A stretch of DNA of 64,000 nt from Corallococcus silvisoli (GCF_009909145.1 NZ_JAAAPJ010000021.1:78045-142044); one strand, 5' to 3'; shown: positions 8,286-17,090, counted from the stretch's first letter. Numbers and translations are program-made. Notes: generated from the sequence alone by a model not told the origin.

Positions 8286-8652
8286 GGTTCCTCCCGCCAC
8301 TTCATGCTGCGCGGGTGAGTACACCGTGGGTCTGACACCATGCAGGCGAGGTGCCAGGGCTCAGCCTCCCTGTCAGGTCCCTGAATCCAAGGGTTTCCCT
8401 GCCAGATGGTGGGTTGCCGAGGGGTGAAGGCGCCCACTTTCTTTCAGCCCTTCAGGGTCATTCCTCGTTCTGTCGAGTTTTCCGTTCAGCGAGTGCAGTG
8501 ATTTCCACGCATCGTTCAATGGCTCGCACCTCGGGAGGAGCCCTGGGACACCCAAGGCTGGGTCAGGTGTCACCCTGTGGCCACGGTCCTGCGGCCAGGC
8601 GACCGCGGTCGTGTTGGGGCCGGCGGGGAAACGGGGTAGAGGGCGGACCGCC
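8286..8652. other. 367-base gap between divergent genes
   Basis: This stretch should hold the promoters of the small basic gene (leftward) and the DHH gene (rightward). I found no sigma70-like pair good enough to name, no hairpin with a T tract and no gene. Confidence 0.4.
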
Positions 8653-9615
8653 ATGCGAGTCCAGGTCCTCTTCCACGACAATTGTTTCGACGGCGCCGCC
8701 AGCGCCGCGGTCTTCACCCGCTTCTACCGGGAGCGGGTGCGCGGGGACGCGACGTTCAGCTACCGGGGCCTGTCCCACAAGCCGGGGGCGGAGGGGATCG
8801 ACCCGGCGGTGTTCACCGGGGACGAGAACGTCATCGTCGACTTCCGCTACAGCCAGGACGCGCGGCTCACCTGGTGGTTCGACCACCACGCCTCCGCCTT
8901 CCAGCAGCCCGGCGACGAGGCCCACTTCCAGCGCGACGCCAGCGGCCGGAAGTTCCACGACGCGCACCGCAAGAGCTGCACGCTGTACCTGGCGGACGTG
9001 GCGCGCGAGCGCTTCGGCTGGGACGCGTCCTCGCTGAAGGACCTGCTGCACTGGGCGGAAATCATCGACGGCGCGCAGTTCCCCAGCCCGCAGATGGCCG
9101 TGGCGCTGGAGGAGCCCGCGCTGCGCATCATGACGGTGCTGGAGGCCACCAAGGACGACACGCTCATCCCGGAGGTCATCCGGCGCATGCAGTCGGAGTC
9201 GCTCGCGGACATCGCCGCCTCGCCGCTCATCGCCGCCCCGCTGGAGCCGCTGCTCTTCCGGCACCAGCGCAACATCGACCTCGTGCGCGAGAAGGCCCGG
9301 TACGAGAACGGCGTCGTCCACTTCGACCTCGTGGACGAGGGCGTGGACAGCCTCAACAAGTTCATCGCCTACGCGCTCTACCCGGACGCGCGCTACACGC
9401 TGTGGGTGGGGAAGGGCGCTTCCCGCGCCAAGGTGTCGCTGGGCTCCAACCCGTGGAAGCCGGAGACGCGCAAGCACGACCTGGCCGCCATCGCCGGCCG
9501 CTACGGCGGAGGCGGGCACCCGGTGGTGTCCGCGGTGAGCTTCAAGGCGGATCAAGCCGACAAGGCCCGCGCCGCGTACCAGGAGATCCTCGCGGAGCTG
9601 TCCAGCGCGGGGTGA
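8653..9615 (+). CDS. DHH/DHHA1 family phosphoesterase
   Basis: A 320-residue hydrolase of the DHH superfamily, which holds RecJ-like exonucleases, nanoRNases, cyclic-dinucleotide phosphodiesterases and pyrophosphatases. The first metal motif is FHDNCFDG (residues 7-14), the name-giving Asp-His-His is at 77-79, and the DHHA1 substrate-binding GGGGHP is at 285-290. The first motif reads HDNCFDG where many members have DHDxDG, so the family branch is not typical NrnA. Members of this branch are usually annotated only as phosphoesterases. ATG 8653 is the first start that keeps the N-terminal beta strand. The substrate cannot be called from sequence. It is convergent with maf. Confidence 0.8.
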   Translation: MRVQVLFHDNCFDGAASAAVFTRFYRERVRGDATFSYRGLSHKPGAEGIDPAVFTGDENVIVDFRYSQDARLTWWFDHHASAFQQPGDEAHFQRDASGRKFHDAHRKSCTLYLADVARERFGWDASSLKDLLHWAEIIDGAQFPSPQMAVALEEPALRIMTVLEATKDDTLIPEVIRRMQSESLADIAASPLIAAPLEPLLFRHQRNIDLVREKARYENGVVHFDLVDEGVDSLNKFIAYALYPDARYTLWVGKGASRAKVSLGSNPWKPETRKHDLAAIAGRYGGGGHPVVSAVSFKADQADKARAAYQEILAELSSAG

Positions 9616-9632
9616 GCCCTCGCTCCGGCGCG

Positions 9633-10214
9633 TCAGGGGCGGGCGAAGAAGTCGAAGCCCGCCTGCCGCAAGAGCCGCACCACCGACAGCATGGGCAGTC
9701 CCTGCACGTTGGTGCGGTCCCCCTCCAGCTTCGCGAGCAGCGCTTGACCCCGGCCCTCCACGCGGTAGCTGCCCGCGCAGCCCTCCCACTCGCCGGTGTC
9801 CAGGTAGCGCTCCAGCTCCTCCGGGGGCACGTCGAAGAACGTGAGGCGCGTGTCCTCCGCGGTCTCCGTGTGGTGGCCGCCGGGCCCCACCAGGCACACC
9901 CCGGTGTGGATGACGTGGGTGCGGCCCAGCAGGCGCTTCAGTTGTGCCCGCGCCGCGTCCCGGTCCCGGGGCTTGCCCAGCACCTCCTGTCCCACCTCCA
10001 CGAGCTGATCCGCGCCCAGCACCCAGGCGTCCGGGTGGCGCTCCTGCACCGCGCGGGCCTTGCGCACCGCGAGCATCCGCACGGCCTCCTCGGCGGACAG
10101 GTGGGCGGGGACCTGCTCGTCCACGCCGGGGACTTCGGTGCGGTAGGGCAAGCCCAGGCCCTCCATCAGGGCCCTTCGCGCGCTGGAGGTCGATGCCAGG
10201 ATGAGCGTTCGCAT
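9633..10214 (-). CDS. Maf-like nucleoside triphosphate pyrophosphatase
   Basis: A 193-residue Maf/HAM1-fold house-cleaning enzyme that hydrolyses non-canonical nucleotides. The N-terminal LASTSSARRALMEGLGL stretch and the central GADQLVEV strand followed by LGKPRDRDAA are diagnostic. The N-terminus and the DQ motif fit the YceF type (7-methyl-GTP) as well as the YhdE type (dTTP/UTP); I lean to a YceF-like enzyme but this is weak. Length is normal. The gene is divergent from the TPR-zincin lipoprotein with about 100 bases between. Confidence 0.85.
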   Translation of the reverse strand: MRTLILASTSSARRALMEGLGLPYRTEVPGVDEQVPAHLSAEEAVRMLAVRKARAVQERHPDAWVLGADQLVEVGQEVLGKPRDRDAARAQLKRLLGRTHVIHTGVCLVGPGGHHTETAEDTRLTFFDVPPEELERYLDTGEWEGCAGSYRVEGRGQALLAKLEGDRTNVQGLPMLSVVRLLRQAGFDFFARP

Positions 10215-10318
10215 GGGAGCGACAGGGTAATGCAGCCGGAGCGGGCGGGGGACCCTTCAGGCGGGCAGGCACGTCCGCGCTTCCGGTGGATGGGGCGGAT
10301 GCCATAGCCTCCCCGCCC

Positions 10319-11575
10319 ATGTCGCGGCGCTGTCTGCTCGCTGTTTGTCTGCTCCTGCTCGTCTCCTGCAAGCGAACCCCTCCGGCGGCCGCCGACGCGG
10401 GGACGGATGCGGGCGGGCCGGACCTCGCCGCGAGCGCCGACGCGGGGAGGCCCGCCCCGTCGCTGGTGGACGCGGGCCTCCAGTCCTCGGTCGCGCCGCC
10501 TGACGACGCGGTGATGGGGGAGGTGCACCCGCTGGCGGTGTGCGACGCGCGGGGCGAGTCCCCCCTGGACGCGGCCCGTCGCTACTACGACGAGAGCCAC
10601 TACGAGGAGGCGCTCTCCTGCGCCGCGCAGGCCGCCGCCCTGGAGCCGGACCTCGCCGCGGCCCACGCGGAGCGGGGCTCCGCCCTGGCCGCGCTCCACC
10701 GCGAGCCCGAGGCCCAGCTCGCCTTCGCCCGCGCGCTGGCCATCGACCCGGGGGACCCGGACGCGCTCCTGGGCGCCGCGCACCTGTACGCGGTTCAACT
10801 GCCCTCCACGCGCGAGCGGGACGAACTGGGGGCGCTCTACGCCGAGCGCGGCCTGTCCCAGCCCTCCACGCCTCCGGAGCTCATCCCGTCCCTGGCGCTG
10901 GTGGCCGCCATGGCCTTCAACGACCTGGGGCAGGCGGACCAGGCGCTGGACCGGGCCACCCTCGTCCTCGCCCGCGAGCCGGACAACCACGAGGCGAAGT
11001 ACGAGAAGGCCCTGGCCCTCTTCGAGCTGTGCCGCTTCCGCGAGGCGAAGACGGCCTTCGCGTCGCTCCTGAAGGACAAGGAGCGCGCGGCGCACGCGCA
11101 CCAGCACCTGGGGCTCCTGCTGGAGCGCGAGGGGCAGTGGGCGAAGGCCGAGGAGCACTTCGCGAAGGCCCGCGCGCTGGAGCCGGAGGACTTCCCCCCG
11201 CCGCCCCTGCCGTCCGCGGACGAGTTCAAGGCCCAGGTGACGCGGGCGCTGGCGGACCTGCCGGCGGACATGCGCCGCGACCTGGCGGGCGTGCCGGTGG
11301 CCACGGAGGAGATTCCGTCCGAGGACGACCTGCTCGCCAACCAGCCGCCCCTGTCCCCCACCATCCTGGGCCTGTTCCGGGGCCCGTCCCTCCAGGAGCC
11401 GTGCGACGGTTCGGAGACGCCCTGCCGGTCGGTGGCCCTCTACCGGCGCAACCTGGCCCGCGCGGTGCGGACGCCCGAGGAGCTGCGCGAACAGATTCGC
11501 GTGACACTGCTGCATGAAATCGGGCATCTGCGAGGGGAAGACGACGAGGAACTGGCCGCGCGCGGCCTGGAGTGA
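10319..11575 (+). CDS. TPR lipoprotein with C-terminal minimal zincin (HExxH) domain
   Basis: A 418-residue exported protein. Signal peptide with lipobox LLVSC (Cys17), a short Asp-Ala-Gly linker, then TPR-like helical repeats from about residue 80 to 290, and a C-terminal Zincin_1/DUF1025-like module. The module contains VALYRRNLARAV, TPEELREQIRVTLLHEIGHLRG, with the zinc motif HEIGH at 399-403 and acidic residues after it. Zincin_1 proteins are normally about 120-130 residues and cytoplasmic, so a lipid-anchored fusion with TPRs is notable. The third zinc ligand is not obvious. The next gene starts 8 bases after the stop, suggesting an operon with the rRNA methyltransferase. Confidence 0.75.
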   Translation: MSRRCLLAVCLLLLVSCKRTPPAAADAGTDAGGPDLAASADAGRPAPSLVDAGLQSSVAPPDDAVMGEVHPLAVCDARGESPLDAARRYYDESHYEEALSCAAQAAALEPDLAAAHAERGSALAALHREPEAQLAFARALAIDPGDPDALLGAAHLYAVQLPSTRERDELGALYAERGLSQPSTPPELIPSLALVAAMAFNDLGQADQALDRATLVLAREPDNHEAKYEKALALFELCRFREAKTAFASLLKDKERAAHAHQHLGLLLEREGQWAKAEEHFAKARALEPEDFPPPPLPSADEFKAQVTRALADLPADMRRDLAGVPVATEEIPSEDDLLANQPPLSPTILGLFRGPSLQEPCDGSETPCRSVALYRRNLARAVRTPEELREQIRVTLLHEIGHLRGEDDEELAARGLE

Positions 11576-11583
11576 ACCCCGAC

Positions 11584-12762
11584 ATGCCTTCCCTTCCCAC
11601 CGCCCGGGTCAGTCTGAAGGGCGCCAAGACGCTGCGTCGCGGCACCCCCTGGGTCTACCGCACGGAGCTCACCGAGCCCCCGGCCACCGACACGCCGGGC
11701 GCGGTGGTCGCGGTGGTGGACCCCCAGGGGAACCCCATCGGGCAGGCGCTCTACGCCCGCCGCTCCCCGCTCGCCCTGCGGCTGCTCACGCGCAAGGGCC
11801 CCAACGAGGAGAAGGTGGATGACGCCTTCTTCATCCGCCGCGTGGAGGCCGCGCTGGCCCGCCGCGCGGTGCTCCCCGGCAGGGACGGCCTGCGGCTCGT
11901 CCACGGAGAAGCGGACCTCCTGCCCGGCTTCTTCGTGGACCGCTACGGCCAGGGCCTCTCCGTGCAGACCCTGTCGGAGGGAATGGACGCGCGCAAGGAG
12001 ATGCTCGCGCGGGCGCTGGTGGAGCGCACGGGCGCGAGCCACGTGGTGTGCCGCGACGACGCCTCCGGCCGCGACTTCGAGAGCCTGCCCCGCGAGGTGC
12101 GCCTGCTGCACGGCGAGGGGGCCGCGCGCTTCACCTACCATGAGGGCGACACGCGCTTCGAAGTGGACCTCCTGGGCGACATGAAGACCGGGGCGTTCCT
12201 GGACCAGGTGGACAACCACCTGCGCGCGGGGGAGCTGGGCCGGGGCGAGGCGCTGGACTGCTTCAGCTACCACGGCGGCTTCGCGCTCGCGCTCGCGAAG
12301 CACTGCACGTCGGTGCTCGCGGTGGAGCAGGACGCGAAGGCCGCGGCCCGCGCCCAGGCGAACGCGGAGGCCAACGGCCGCGCCCACGTGAAGGTGGAGA
12401 ACGCCAACGCGTTCGACGTGCTGCGCCGCTTCGACCAGGAGGGGCGCCGCTTCGACACCATCGTCCTGGACCCGCCGGGGCTGGCCAAGCGCCGCGAGGG
12501 CCTGGCCACCGCGCTGCGCGCCTACCACGAGCTGAACCTGCGCGCCCTGCGCTGCCTCAAGTCGGACGGGCTCCTGGTGACGTGCTCGTGCTCGGGGAAG
12601 CTGGACCGGGAGGGCTTCGAGTCCATGGTGCTGGACGCCGCCGCGGACGCGAAGCGCCCGGTGCAGATCCTCGAGCGGCGCGGCGCCGGGCTGGACCACC
12701 CGGTGCTCGCGGGCCTCGCGGAGACGGAGTACCTCAAGGCCCTCTACGTGCGCGCCCTGTAG
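11584..12762 (+). CDS. rlmI: RlmI-like class I SAM-dependent rRNA (cytosine-C5) methyltransferase
   Basis: The 392-residue protein has an N-terminal PUA RNA-binding domain (about 1-75), a linking EEHEP-like region and a Rossmann methyltransferase. The SAM-binding signature is ALDCFSYHGGFALALA, then the acidic end of strand 2 (AVEQD) and the catalytic motif VLDPPGLAK. The late CSCSGKLD motif supplies a cysteine typical for m5C enzymes of the RlmI/RlmK family, which modify C1962 of 23S rRNA in E. coli. ATG 11584 is preferred over a GTG at 11572 because GGAG lies 9-11 bases upstream of it. The target position in this organism is inferred. Confidence 0.85.
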   Translation: MPSLPTARVSLKGAKTLRRGTPWVYRTELTEPPATDTPGAVVAVVDPQGNPIGQALYARRSPLALRLLTRKGPNEEKVDDAFFIRRVEAALARRAVLPGRDGLRLVHGEADLLPGFFVDRYGQGLSVQTLSEGMDARKEMLARALVERTGASHVVCRDDASGRDFESLPREVRLLHGEGAARFTYHEGDTRFEVDLLGDMKTGAFLDQVDNHLRAGELGRGEALDCFSYHGGFALALAKHCTSVLAVEQDAKAAARAQANAEANGRAHVKVENANAFDVLRRFDQEGRRFDTIVLDPPGLAKRREGLATALRAYHELNLRALRCLKSDGLLVTCSCSGKLDREGFESMVLDAAADAKRPVQILERRGAGLDHPVLAGLAETEYLKALYVRAL

Positions 12763-12786
12763 TCCAGGGCGCGGGGGTAGGCCGCG

Positions 12787-13290
12787 CTAGGGAATGCCCA
12801 GGTCCTTGCGCAGCCTGCCCACGACCTTGAAGTACTCGGTGCGGGAGAAGCCCACGTTGAGGATGTGGAAGTCCTTCTTGGACAGGCCCACGCAGCCGAA
12901 GCAGTAGTTGCAGTCCTGCAGGTTCTTGCTCAGCACCACGTACGCGCTGCTGGAGCAGTTCTCGCTCTGCACGCAGTAGGCGCACGCGTGGCAGTTCTTG
13001 CACTCCACGCAGTGCGAGCAGTTGGTGCACAGCTCGCACCGGGTGCAGTGCGTGCACTGGTGGCAGCTGTCGCAGTCCTTGCAGAACATGCAGTTGGCGC
13101 AGCGCTGGCAGCCCTCGCACGCGTAGGAGCCGGGGTTGCCCGGGTCCACCGCGTAGCTCTTGGACAGCTTCTGGAACTGCTCCAGGAACTCGCGCTTGCC
13201 CAGGGACGACACGCCCAGGCGCGCCGCCTTCTCCTGCTCCAGCAACTCCTGGGTCGTCTGGGGCCGGGACCCCTTCTCCTTCACCGCCAC
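12787..13290 (-). CDS. Protein with cysteine at every third residue (17 Cys in exact register)
   Basis: A 167-residue protein. Residues 1-57 are a charged helical N-terminus (LLEQEKAARLG, KREFLEQFQKLSKSY). From Cys58 to Cys106 there is a cysteine at every third position without a single miss: 58, 61, 64 and so on to 106, 17 in all. Four more follow at 112, 127, 130 and 133. The residues between are mostly polar (Asn, Asp, Thr, His, Lys). There is no signal peptide, so it is probably cytoplasmic. CxxC strings suggest metal or Fe-S binding, or a triplet-repeat helix. I know of loosely similar Cys-rich myxobacterial proteins but no established function. GTG 13290 is chosen for the AGGAG 5 bases upstream. 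A putative lipoprotein gene lies just upstream on the same strand (22 bases between), so the two may be co-transcribed. Confidence 0.8.
   Translation of the reverse strand: MAVKEKGSRPQTTQELLEQEKAARLGVSSLGKREFLEQFQKLSKSYAVDPGNPGSYACEGCQRCANCMFCKDCDSCHQCTHCTRCELCTNCSHCVECKNCHACAYCVQSENCSSSAYVVLSKNLQDCNYCFGCVGLSKKDFHILNVGFSRTEYFKVVGRLRKDLGIP
12973..13119 (-). repeat. Nine-base periodic coding repeat (Cys-x-x triplets)
   Basis: These 147 bases code for the 17 consecutive Cys-x-x units of the cysteine-triplet protein. Periodicity is nine bases at the DNA level (tgc/tgt every third codon) while the other two codons vary. Confidence 0.85.
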
Positions 13291-13312
13291 AAACGCTCCT
13301 TGGACTCTGGAA

Positions 13313-13873
13313 TCACTGCAGCCGGGACAGCCCGGCCAGGTCGATGCCTCGCGCCACCCGCCGCACCTCCACCGTGCTGGGGAAGCCGCGGCTGGTGACG
13401 GCCACCACGAACCGGTCACCCACCAGGAGGTTCGCCTCCGCGACGGCCTCGTCCGCGTCATAGCGCACGAAGCCCACCGCCTCCTTCCACTGGATGGGGG
13501 CCGTGGGGTCGCTGGCCGCGCGCCCCCGCGCCTTCTGCGCCGCCTCGCGGATGGCCTGCCCCAGCTTCAACCCCATGGTGGTGTCCACGATGCGCACCTT
13601 CACCTCGCGGCCCTCGCCCCGGGTGTAGGTGCGCTCCGCCTCCGACACCGACACGTCGCCGTACTTGCCCGTGGAGCCCGCGGTGGAACCCACCGTGAAG
13701 CCCTCCAGCGTGTCCGGCAGGAAGGGCGCCAGGTCCTTGAAGTACACGCACGGCGCGGCGGTGGTCACCACGTCGCGCGGGGTGGGAGAAGTCGTGCGTT
13801 CGCCGTCAAGGCATCCGCCGCCCACGCCGAGCGCGAGCATTGCGGTGGCCAGCCGTAGGAATTTGTCGCGCAC
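13313..13873 (-). CDS. Putative exported lipoprotein, unknown function
   Basis: A 186-residue protein. A hydrophobic N-terminal segment ends in VGGGC (Cys21), an imperfect lipobox, followed by a Thr/Pro-rich stretch. The body is a mixed alpha/beta domain without a motif I recognise; a KLGQAIREAAQKARG helix and a DRFVVAVTSRGFPSTVEVRR strand pair are clear. GTG 13873 is chosen because the signal-like segment starts there; an upstream ATG at 13927 would overlap the divergent helicase gene. No good ribosome-binding site is seen, so the start is uncertain. It lies upstream of the cysteine-triplet gene and divergent from uvrD (34 bases). Confidence 0.55.
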   Translation of the reverse strand: MRDKFLRLATAMLALGVGGGCLDGERTTSPTPRDVVTTAAPCVYFKDLAPFLPDTLEGFTVGSTAGSTGKYGDVSVSEAERTYTRGEGREVKVRIVDTTMGLKLGQAIREAAQKARGRAASDPTAPIQWKEAVGFVRYDADEAVAEANLLVGDRFVVAVTSRGFPSTVEVRRVARGIDLAGLSRLQ

Positions 13874-13907
13874 GAACGAATCAAAGGGTATCCCTGGCCC
13901 GCGCGCA

Positions 13908-15974
13908 ATGGACCTTTCGAAGCTCAATCCTCCTCAGCGCGAGGCAGTGCTGACGACCGAGGGCCCGCTGCTCGTGCTGGCGGGTGCCGGCAGCGGCAAG
14001 ACGCGGGTCATCACCCACCGCATCGTCCACCTGCTCAACGAGCGGCCGGGCCACATCGTGGCCCGCAACATCCTCGCCGTCACCTTCACCAACAAGGCCG
14101 CCACGGAGATGAAGGAGCGGCTCATCCACATGGCCGGGCCGCGCGCCCAGGGCGTGCTGGTGTGCACCTTCCACGCGTTCGGCGCGGAGGTCCTGCGGGA
14201 GGACATCCACCGGCTGGGCTGGCCGAAGAAGTTCGCCATCGCGGACATGGGCGACCAGCTGGCCATCATCCGCCGCGCCATGCGCGAGAAGCGCATCGAC
14301 GACCGCGCCTTCGACGCGCGCAAGGTCCTCACCCTCATCTCCAAGGCGAAGAACTCCGGCGAGGCGCCCCAGCCGAAGCCGGAGGGGCTGGGGGACGACT
14401 ACGACCTCATCACCGCCATGGTGTTCGCGGACTACCAGCTGGCGCTCAAGGCGCAGGGCTCGGTGGACTTCGACGACCTGCTGGTGCTGCCCGCGCGCCT
14501 CTTGCGCGAGCACCCGGACCTGCACCGCAAGTACACCCAGCGCTTCCGCTACCTGCTGGTGGACGAGTTCCAGGACACCAACCACGCGCAGCTGGACCTG
14601 CTCAAGCTGCTCGCGGGCGAGGCGCGCAACGTGTGCGCGGTGGGGGACGACGACCAGTGCATCTATTCGTGGCGCGGCGCGGAGGTGCGCAACATCCTGG
14701 ACTTCGACCGGCACTTCCCGGGCGGCAAGGAGGTGCGGCTGGAGCAGAACTACCGCTCCTCCCAGCGCGTGCTGGACGCGGCCAACGCCGTCATCGCCAA
14801 GAACCCGGAGCGCAAGGACAAGCGCATGTGGACCGACCGCAAGGGCGGCCCGCTGGTGAAGGTGGTGGCGTGTCCCAACGACGAGGAGGAGGCCCGCTTC
14901 GTCGCGCACGAAATCCAGAAGCACCTCTCCCAGGGCATCCCCGCGGACGACATCGCGGTGCTCTACCGCACCAACGGCCAGGCCCACCCGGTGGAGGAGA
15001 CGCTGCGCGAGAAGAACATCGCCTACGAAGTGGTGGGCGGCAGCGAGTTCTTCGACCGCAGTGAGGTGAAGGACGTCATCGCGTATTTCAAGGTCCTGGC
15101 GAACCGGCTGGACGAAATCTCCCTCATGCGCATCGTCAACGTGCCGGCGCGCGGCATTGGCGACGTCACCATGGAGCGGCTGCACGCGCACTCCCGCGCG
15201 GAGGGCGTGACGCTCTGGACGGTGATGCGCCGCGCGGACACCTACGAGGACCTGCCCGCGGGCGCGGGCGGCAAGGTGCTGGAGTTCGTGGAGATGGTGG
15301 AGCGCTACCGCGACGCCTTCACCCAGACGCCCCGCCTGTCGGAGGCGACGCACAAGCTGCTGGAGGAGATCGGCTTCCGCGAGGCCACCCGCGCCAAGGC
15401 CGTCTCCGGCACCGCCGCGGACAAGAAGCTCAAGGGCGTGGACCAGGTGCTCGCGTCGCTGGAGAAGTTCGAGAAGCGCGAGGGCCCCAAGGCCAGCCTC
15501 CTCACGTACCTGAACCGCCTCAGCCTGGACACGCGCCAGGAGGAGGAGGACGTCCCCGGCCAGAACCGCCGCGTGACGCTGATGTCGCTGCACGCCTCCA
15601 AGGGCCTGGAGTACCGGCTCGTCTTCTTCCTGGGCATGGAGGAGGACCTGATGCCCCACGGCGGCATGCAGGGCGAGGCGCAGAACCTCGAGGAGGAGCG
15701 CCGGCTCTGCTACGTGGGCATCACCCGCGCCAAGGAGCTGCTCTACCTCACCCGCTCCACGGTGCGCGTGAAGCGCGGCAAGGAGGTGCCCCGCACCCCC
15801 TCGCGCTTCCTGGAGGACCTCCCCCCGGACGCCTTCGAGAACGTGGACATGGACGCGCCGCGTCAGGGGCCCCCGGACGAGAAGGAGAAGAACTTCTTCG
15901 CCAACTTGAAGGAGCGCTTCAAGAAGCCCCCGCCCGGCAGCCCGGGTCCTGGCACTCCGGGCCAGGCGCCCTGA
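13908..15974 (+). CDS. UvrD/PcrA/Rep-type superfamily 1A DNA helicase
   Basis: A 688-residue 3'-5' helicase. All SF1A motifs are present: the Q motif LNPPQREAV, Walker A GAGSGKT (26-32), motif Ia AVTFTNKAA, motif II VDEFQDTN (Asp219-Glu220), motif III AVGDDDQCIYSWRGA, motif IV LEQNYRSSQ, motif V VTLMSLHASKGLEY and motif VI RRLCYVGITRAKE. The C-terminal tail is acidic then Pro/Gly-rich, as in PcrA/UvrD tails that touch RNA polymerase or UvrB. Length fits UvrD/PcrA/Rep (about 670-720). Choosing between uvrD, pcrA and rep needs phylogeny, so I leave the symbol empty. The start ATG is immediately before the Q motif. Confidence 0.92.
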   Translation: MDLSKLNPPQREAVLTTEGPLLVLAGAGSGKTRVITHRIVHLLNERPGHIVARNILAVTFTNKAATEMKERLIHMAGPRAQGVLVCTFHAFGAEVLREDIHRLGWPKKFAIADMGDQLAIIRRAMREKRIDDRAFDARKVLTLISKAKNSGEAPQPKPEGLGDDYDLITAMVFADYQLALKAQGSVDFDDLLVLPARLLREHPDLHRKYTQRFRYLLVDEFQDTNHAQLDLLKLLAGEARNVCAVGDDDQCIYSWRGAEVRNILDFDRHFPGGKEVRLEQNYRSSQRVLDAANAVIAKNPERKDKRMWTDRKGGPLVKVVACPNDEEEARFVAHEIQKHLSQGIPADDIAVLYRTNGQAHPVEETLREKNIAYEVVGGSEFFDRSEVKDVIAYFKVLANRLDEISLMRIVNVPARGIGDVTMERLHAHSRAEGVTLWTVMRRADTYEDLPAGAGGKVLEFVEMVERYRDAFTQTPRLSEATHKLLEEIGFREATRAKAVSGTAADKKLKGVDQVLASLEKFEKREGPKASLLTYLNRLSLDTRQEEEDVPGQNRRVTLMSLHASKGLEYRLVFFLGMEEDLMPHGGMQGEAQNLEEERRLCYVGITRAKELLYLTRSTVRVKRGKEVPRTPSRFLEDLPPDAFENVDMDAPRQGPPDEKEKNFFANLKERFKKPPPGSPGPGTPGQAP

Positions 15975-16022
15975 CGCGGGCCGCCACCAAGGTCCGGATT
16001 CCCGGTCGATGTACGCCCAACC

Positions 16023-16051
16023 TTGACTTGATCGCGGCGTCCGACTAGGAG
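16023..16051 (+). promoter_or_regulatory. Likely sigma70 promoter of rplM-rpsI
   Basis: TTGACT (16023-16028), a 17-base spacer and TAGGAG (16046-16051). The -35 box matches five of six, the -10 box only three of six. It leaves a leader of about 110 bases before rplM, which could hold autoregulation of the ribosomal protein operon, though I see no known leader motif. Confidence 0.5.
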
Positions 16052-16168
16052 GGTCGGCCTTTCCGGGCTTCTGTCGGAGTTTTGGCAGAGGACCCGCGGT
16101 TGGTTTCGCACGAGCACGCGGCCTCTGGCATGCACCTGGGCGCCGCGCCGAAGTCTGGAGTGCACGAA

Positions 16169-16615
16169 ATGTCGCAGAAGACCTACAGCGCCAAAGCTGG
16201 GGACATCAAGCGCCAGTGGCACGTCATCGACGTGTCCGACAAGGTGCTTGGTCGCGCCGCCAGTCAGATCGCCACCCTCCTGAAGGGCAAGCACAAGCCC
16301 ACGTACACCCCGTCCATCGACACGGGTGACCACGTCATCGTCATCAACGCCGAGAAGGTGAAGGTGACGGGCACGAAGGAGACGGACAAGCAGTACTACC
16401 GTCACCCGTACGCCGGTTTCCCGGGCGCCCTGAAGATCACCAACCTCCAGAAGCTGCGCCAGCGTCACCCCGAGGACATCATCCTCAACGCCGTGCGCCG
16501 CATGCTGCCCCGCAGCGCCCTGGGCCGTCAGATGATGACCAAGCTCAAGGTGTATGCTGGTGACACCCATCCGCACACCGCGCAGAAGCCGGTGGCGTAC
16601 AAGGTCGAGGCGTAA
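16169..16615 (+). CDS. rplM: 50S ribosomal protein L13
   Basis: A 148-residue L13, an early-assembly protein of the large subunit. Typical stretches are WHVIDVSDKVLGRAAS near the N-terminus, TGDHVIVINAEKVKVTG in the middle and the signature VRRMLPRSALGRQ with KLKVYAGDTHPH near the end. The start ATG follows GGAG at 8 bases. It is the first gene of the standard rplM-rpsI pair; rpsI starts 9 bases after the stop. Confidence 0.97.
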   Translation: MSQKTYSAKAGDIKRQWHVIDVSDKVLGRAASQIATLLKGKHKPTYTPSIDTGDHVIVINAEKVKVTGTKETDKQYYRHPYAGFPGALKITNLQKLRQRHPEDIILNAVRRMLPRSALGRQMMTKLKVYAGDTHPHTAQKPVAYKVEA

Positions 16616-16624
16616 GGAACAGCC

Positions 16625-17026
16625 ATGGCGATCAATCCTGAACTCGGTTTCTACGCCACGGGCCGCCGCAAGGAGGCCACCGCTCGCGTCTGGGTGCGTC
16701 CCGGCAACGGCGCTGTCGTCATCAACGGCCGCGACATCAACGAGTACTTCGGCCGTGAGACGTCGAAGATGGTGCTCAACCAGCCGCTGGAGATCCTGGA
16801 GCAGAAGGGCAAGCTCGACGTCACGGTCAACGTGCGCGGCGGCGGTCTCTCTGGCCAGGCCGGTGCCATCCGTCACGGCATCGCGCGCGCGCTGTGCGCC
16901 TTCAACCCGGAGTTCCGTCCGGCGCTGAAGAAGGCCGGCTTCCTTACCCGCGATGCTCGCGCGGTCGAGCGCAAGAAGTACGGCCAGCCCGGCGCCCGTC
17001 GTCGGTTCCAGTTCTCCAAGCGCTAA
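16625..17026 (+). CDS. rpsI: 30S ribosomal protein S9
   Basis: A 133-residue S9. The signature ATGRRKEATARVW is at the N-terminus, GGGLSGQAGAIRHGIARAL in the middle and the long basic tail ends in RRRFQFSKR, which reaches the P-site tRNA in the ribosome. It follows rplM with a 9-base gap and its transcript appears to end at a UUCG-capped hairpin just downstream. Confidence 0.97.
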   Translation: MAINPELGFYATGRRKEATARVWVRPGNGAVVINGRDINEYFGRETSKMVLNQPLEILEQKGKLDVTVNVRGGGLSGQAGAIRHGIARALCAFNPEFRPALKKAGFLTRDARAVERKKYGQPGARRRFQFSKR

Positions 17027-17060
17027 TCGCGCTTGTCGGCCAGCGGTTCGGCCGCTCTTC

Positions 17061-17090
17061 GGCGGGGGTTTCCTTCGGGAAGCCTCCGCC
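17061..17090 (+). terminator. Hairpin with UUCG tetraloop after rpsI
   Basis: A 13-base-pair stem (17061-17073 with 17078-17090, two G-U pairs) closed by TTCG at 17074-17077. There is only a weak T tract after it. Position 35 bases after the rpsI stop fits a terminator or a 3'-end stabiliser. Confidence 0.6.
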
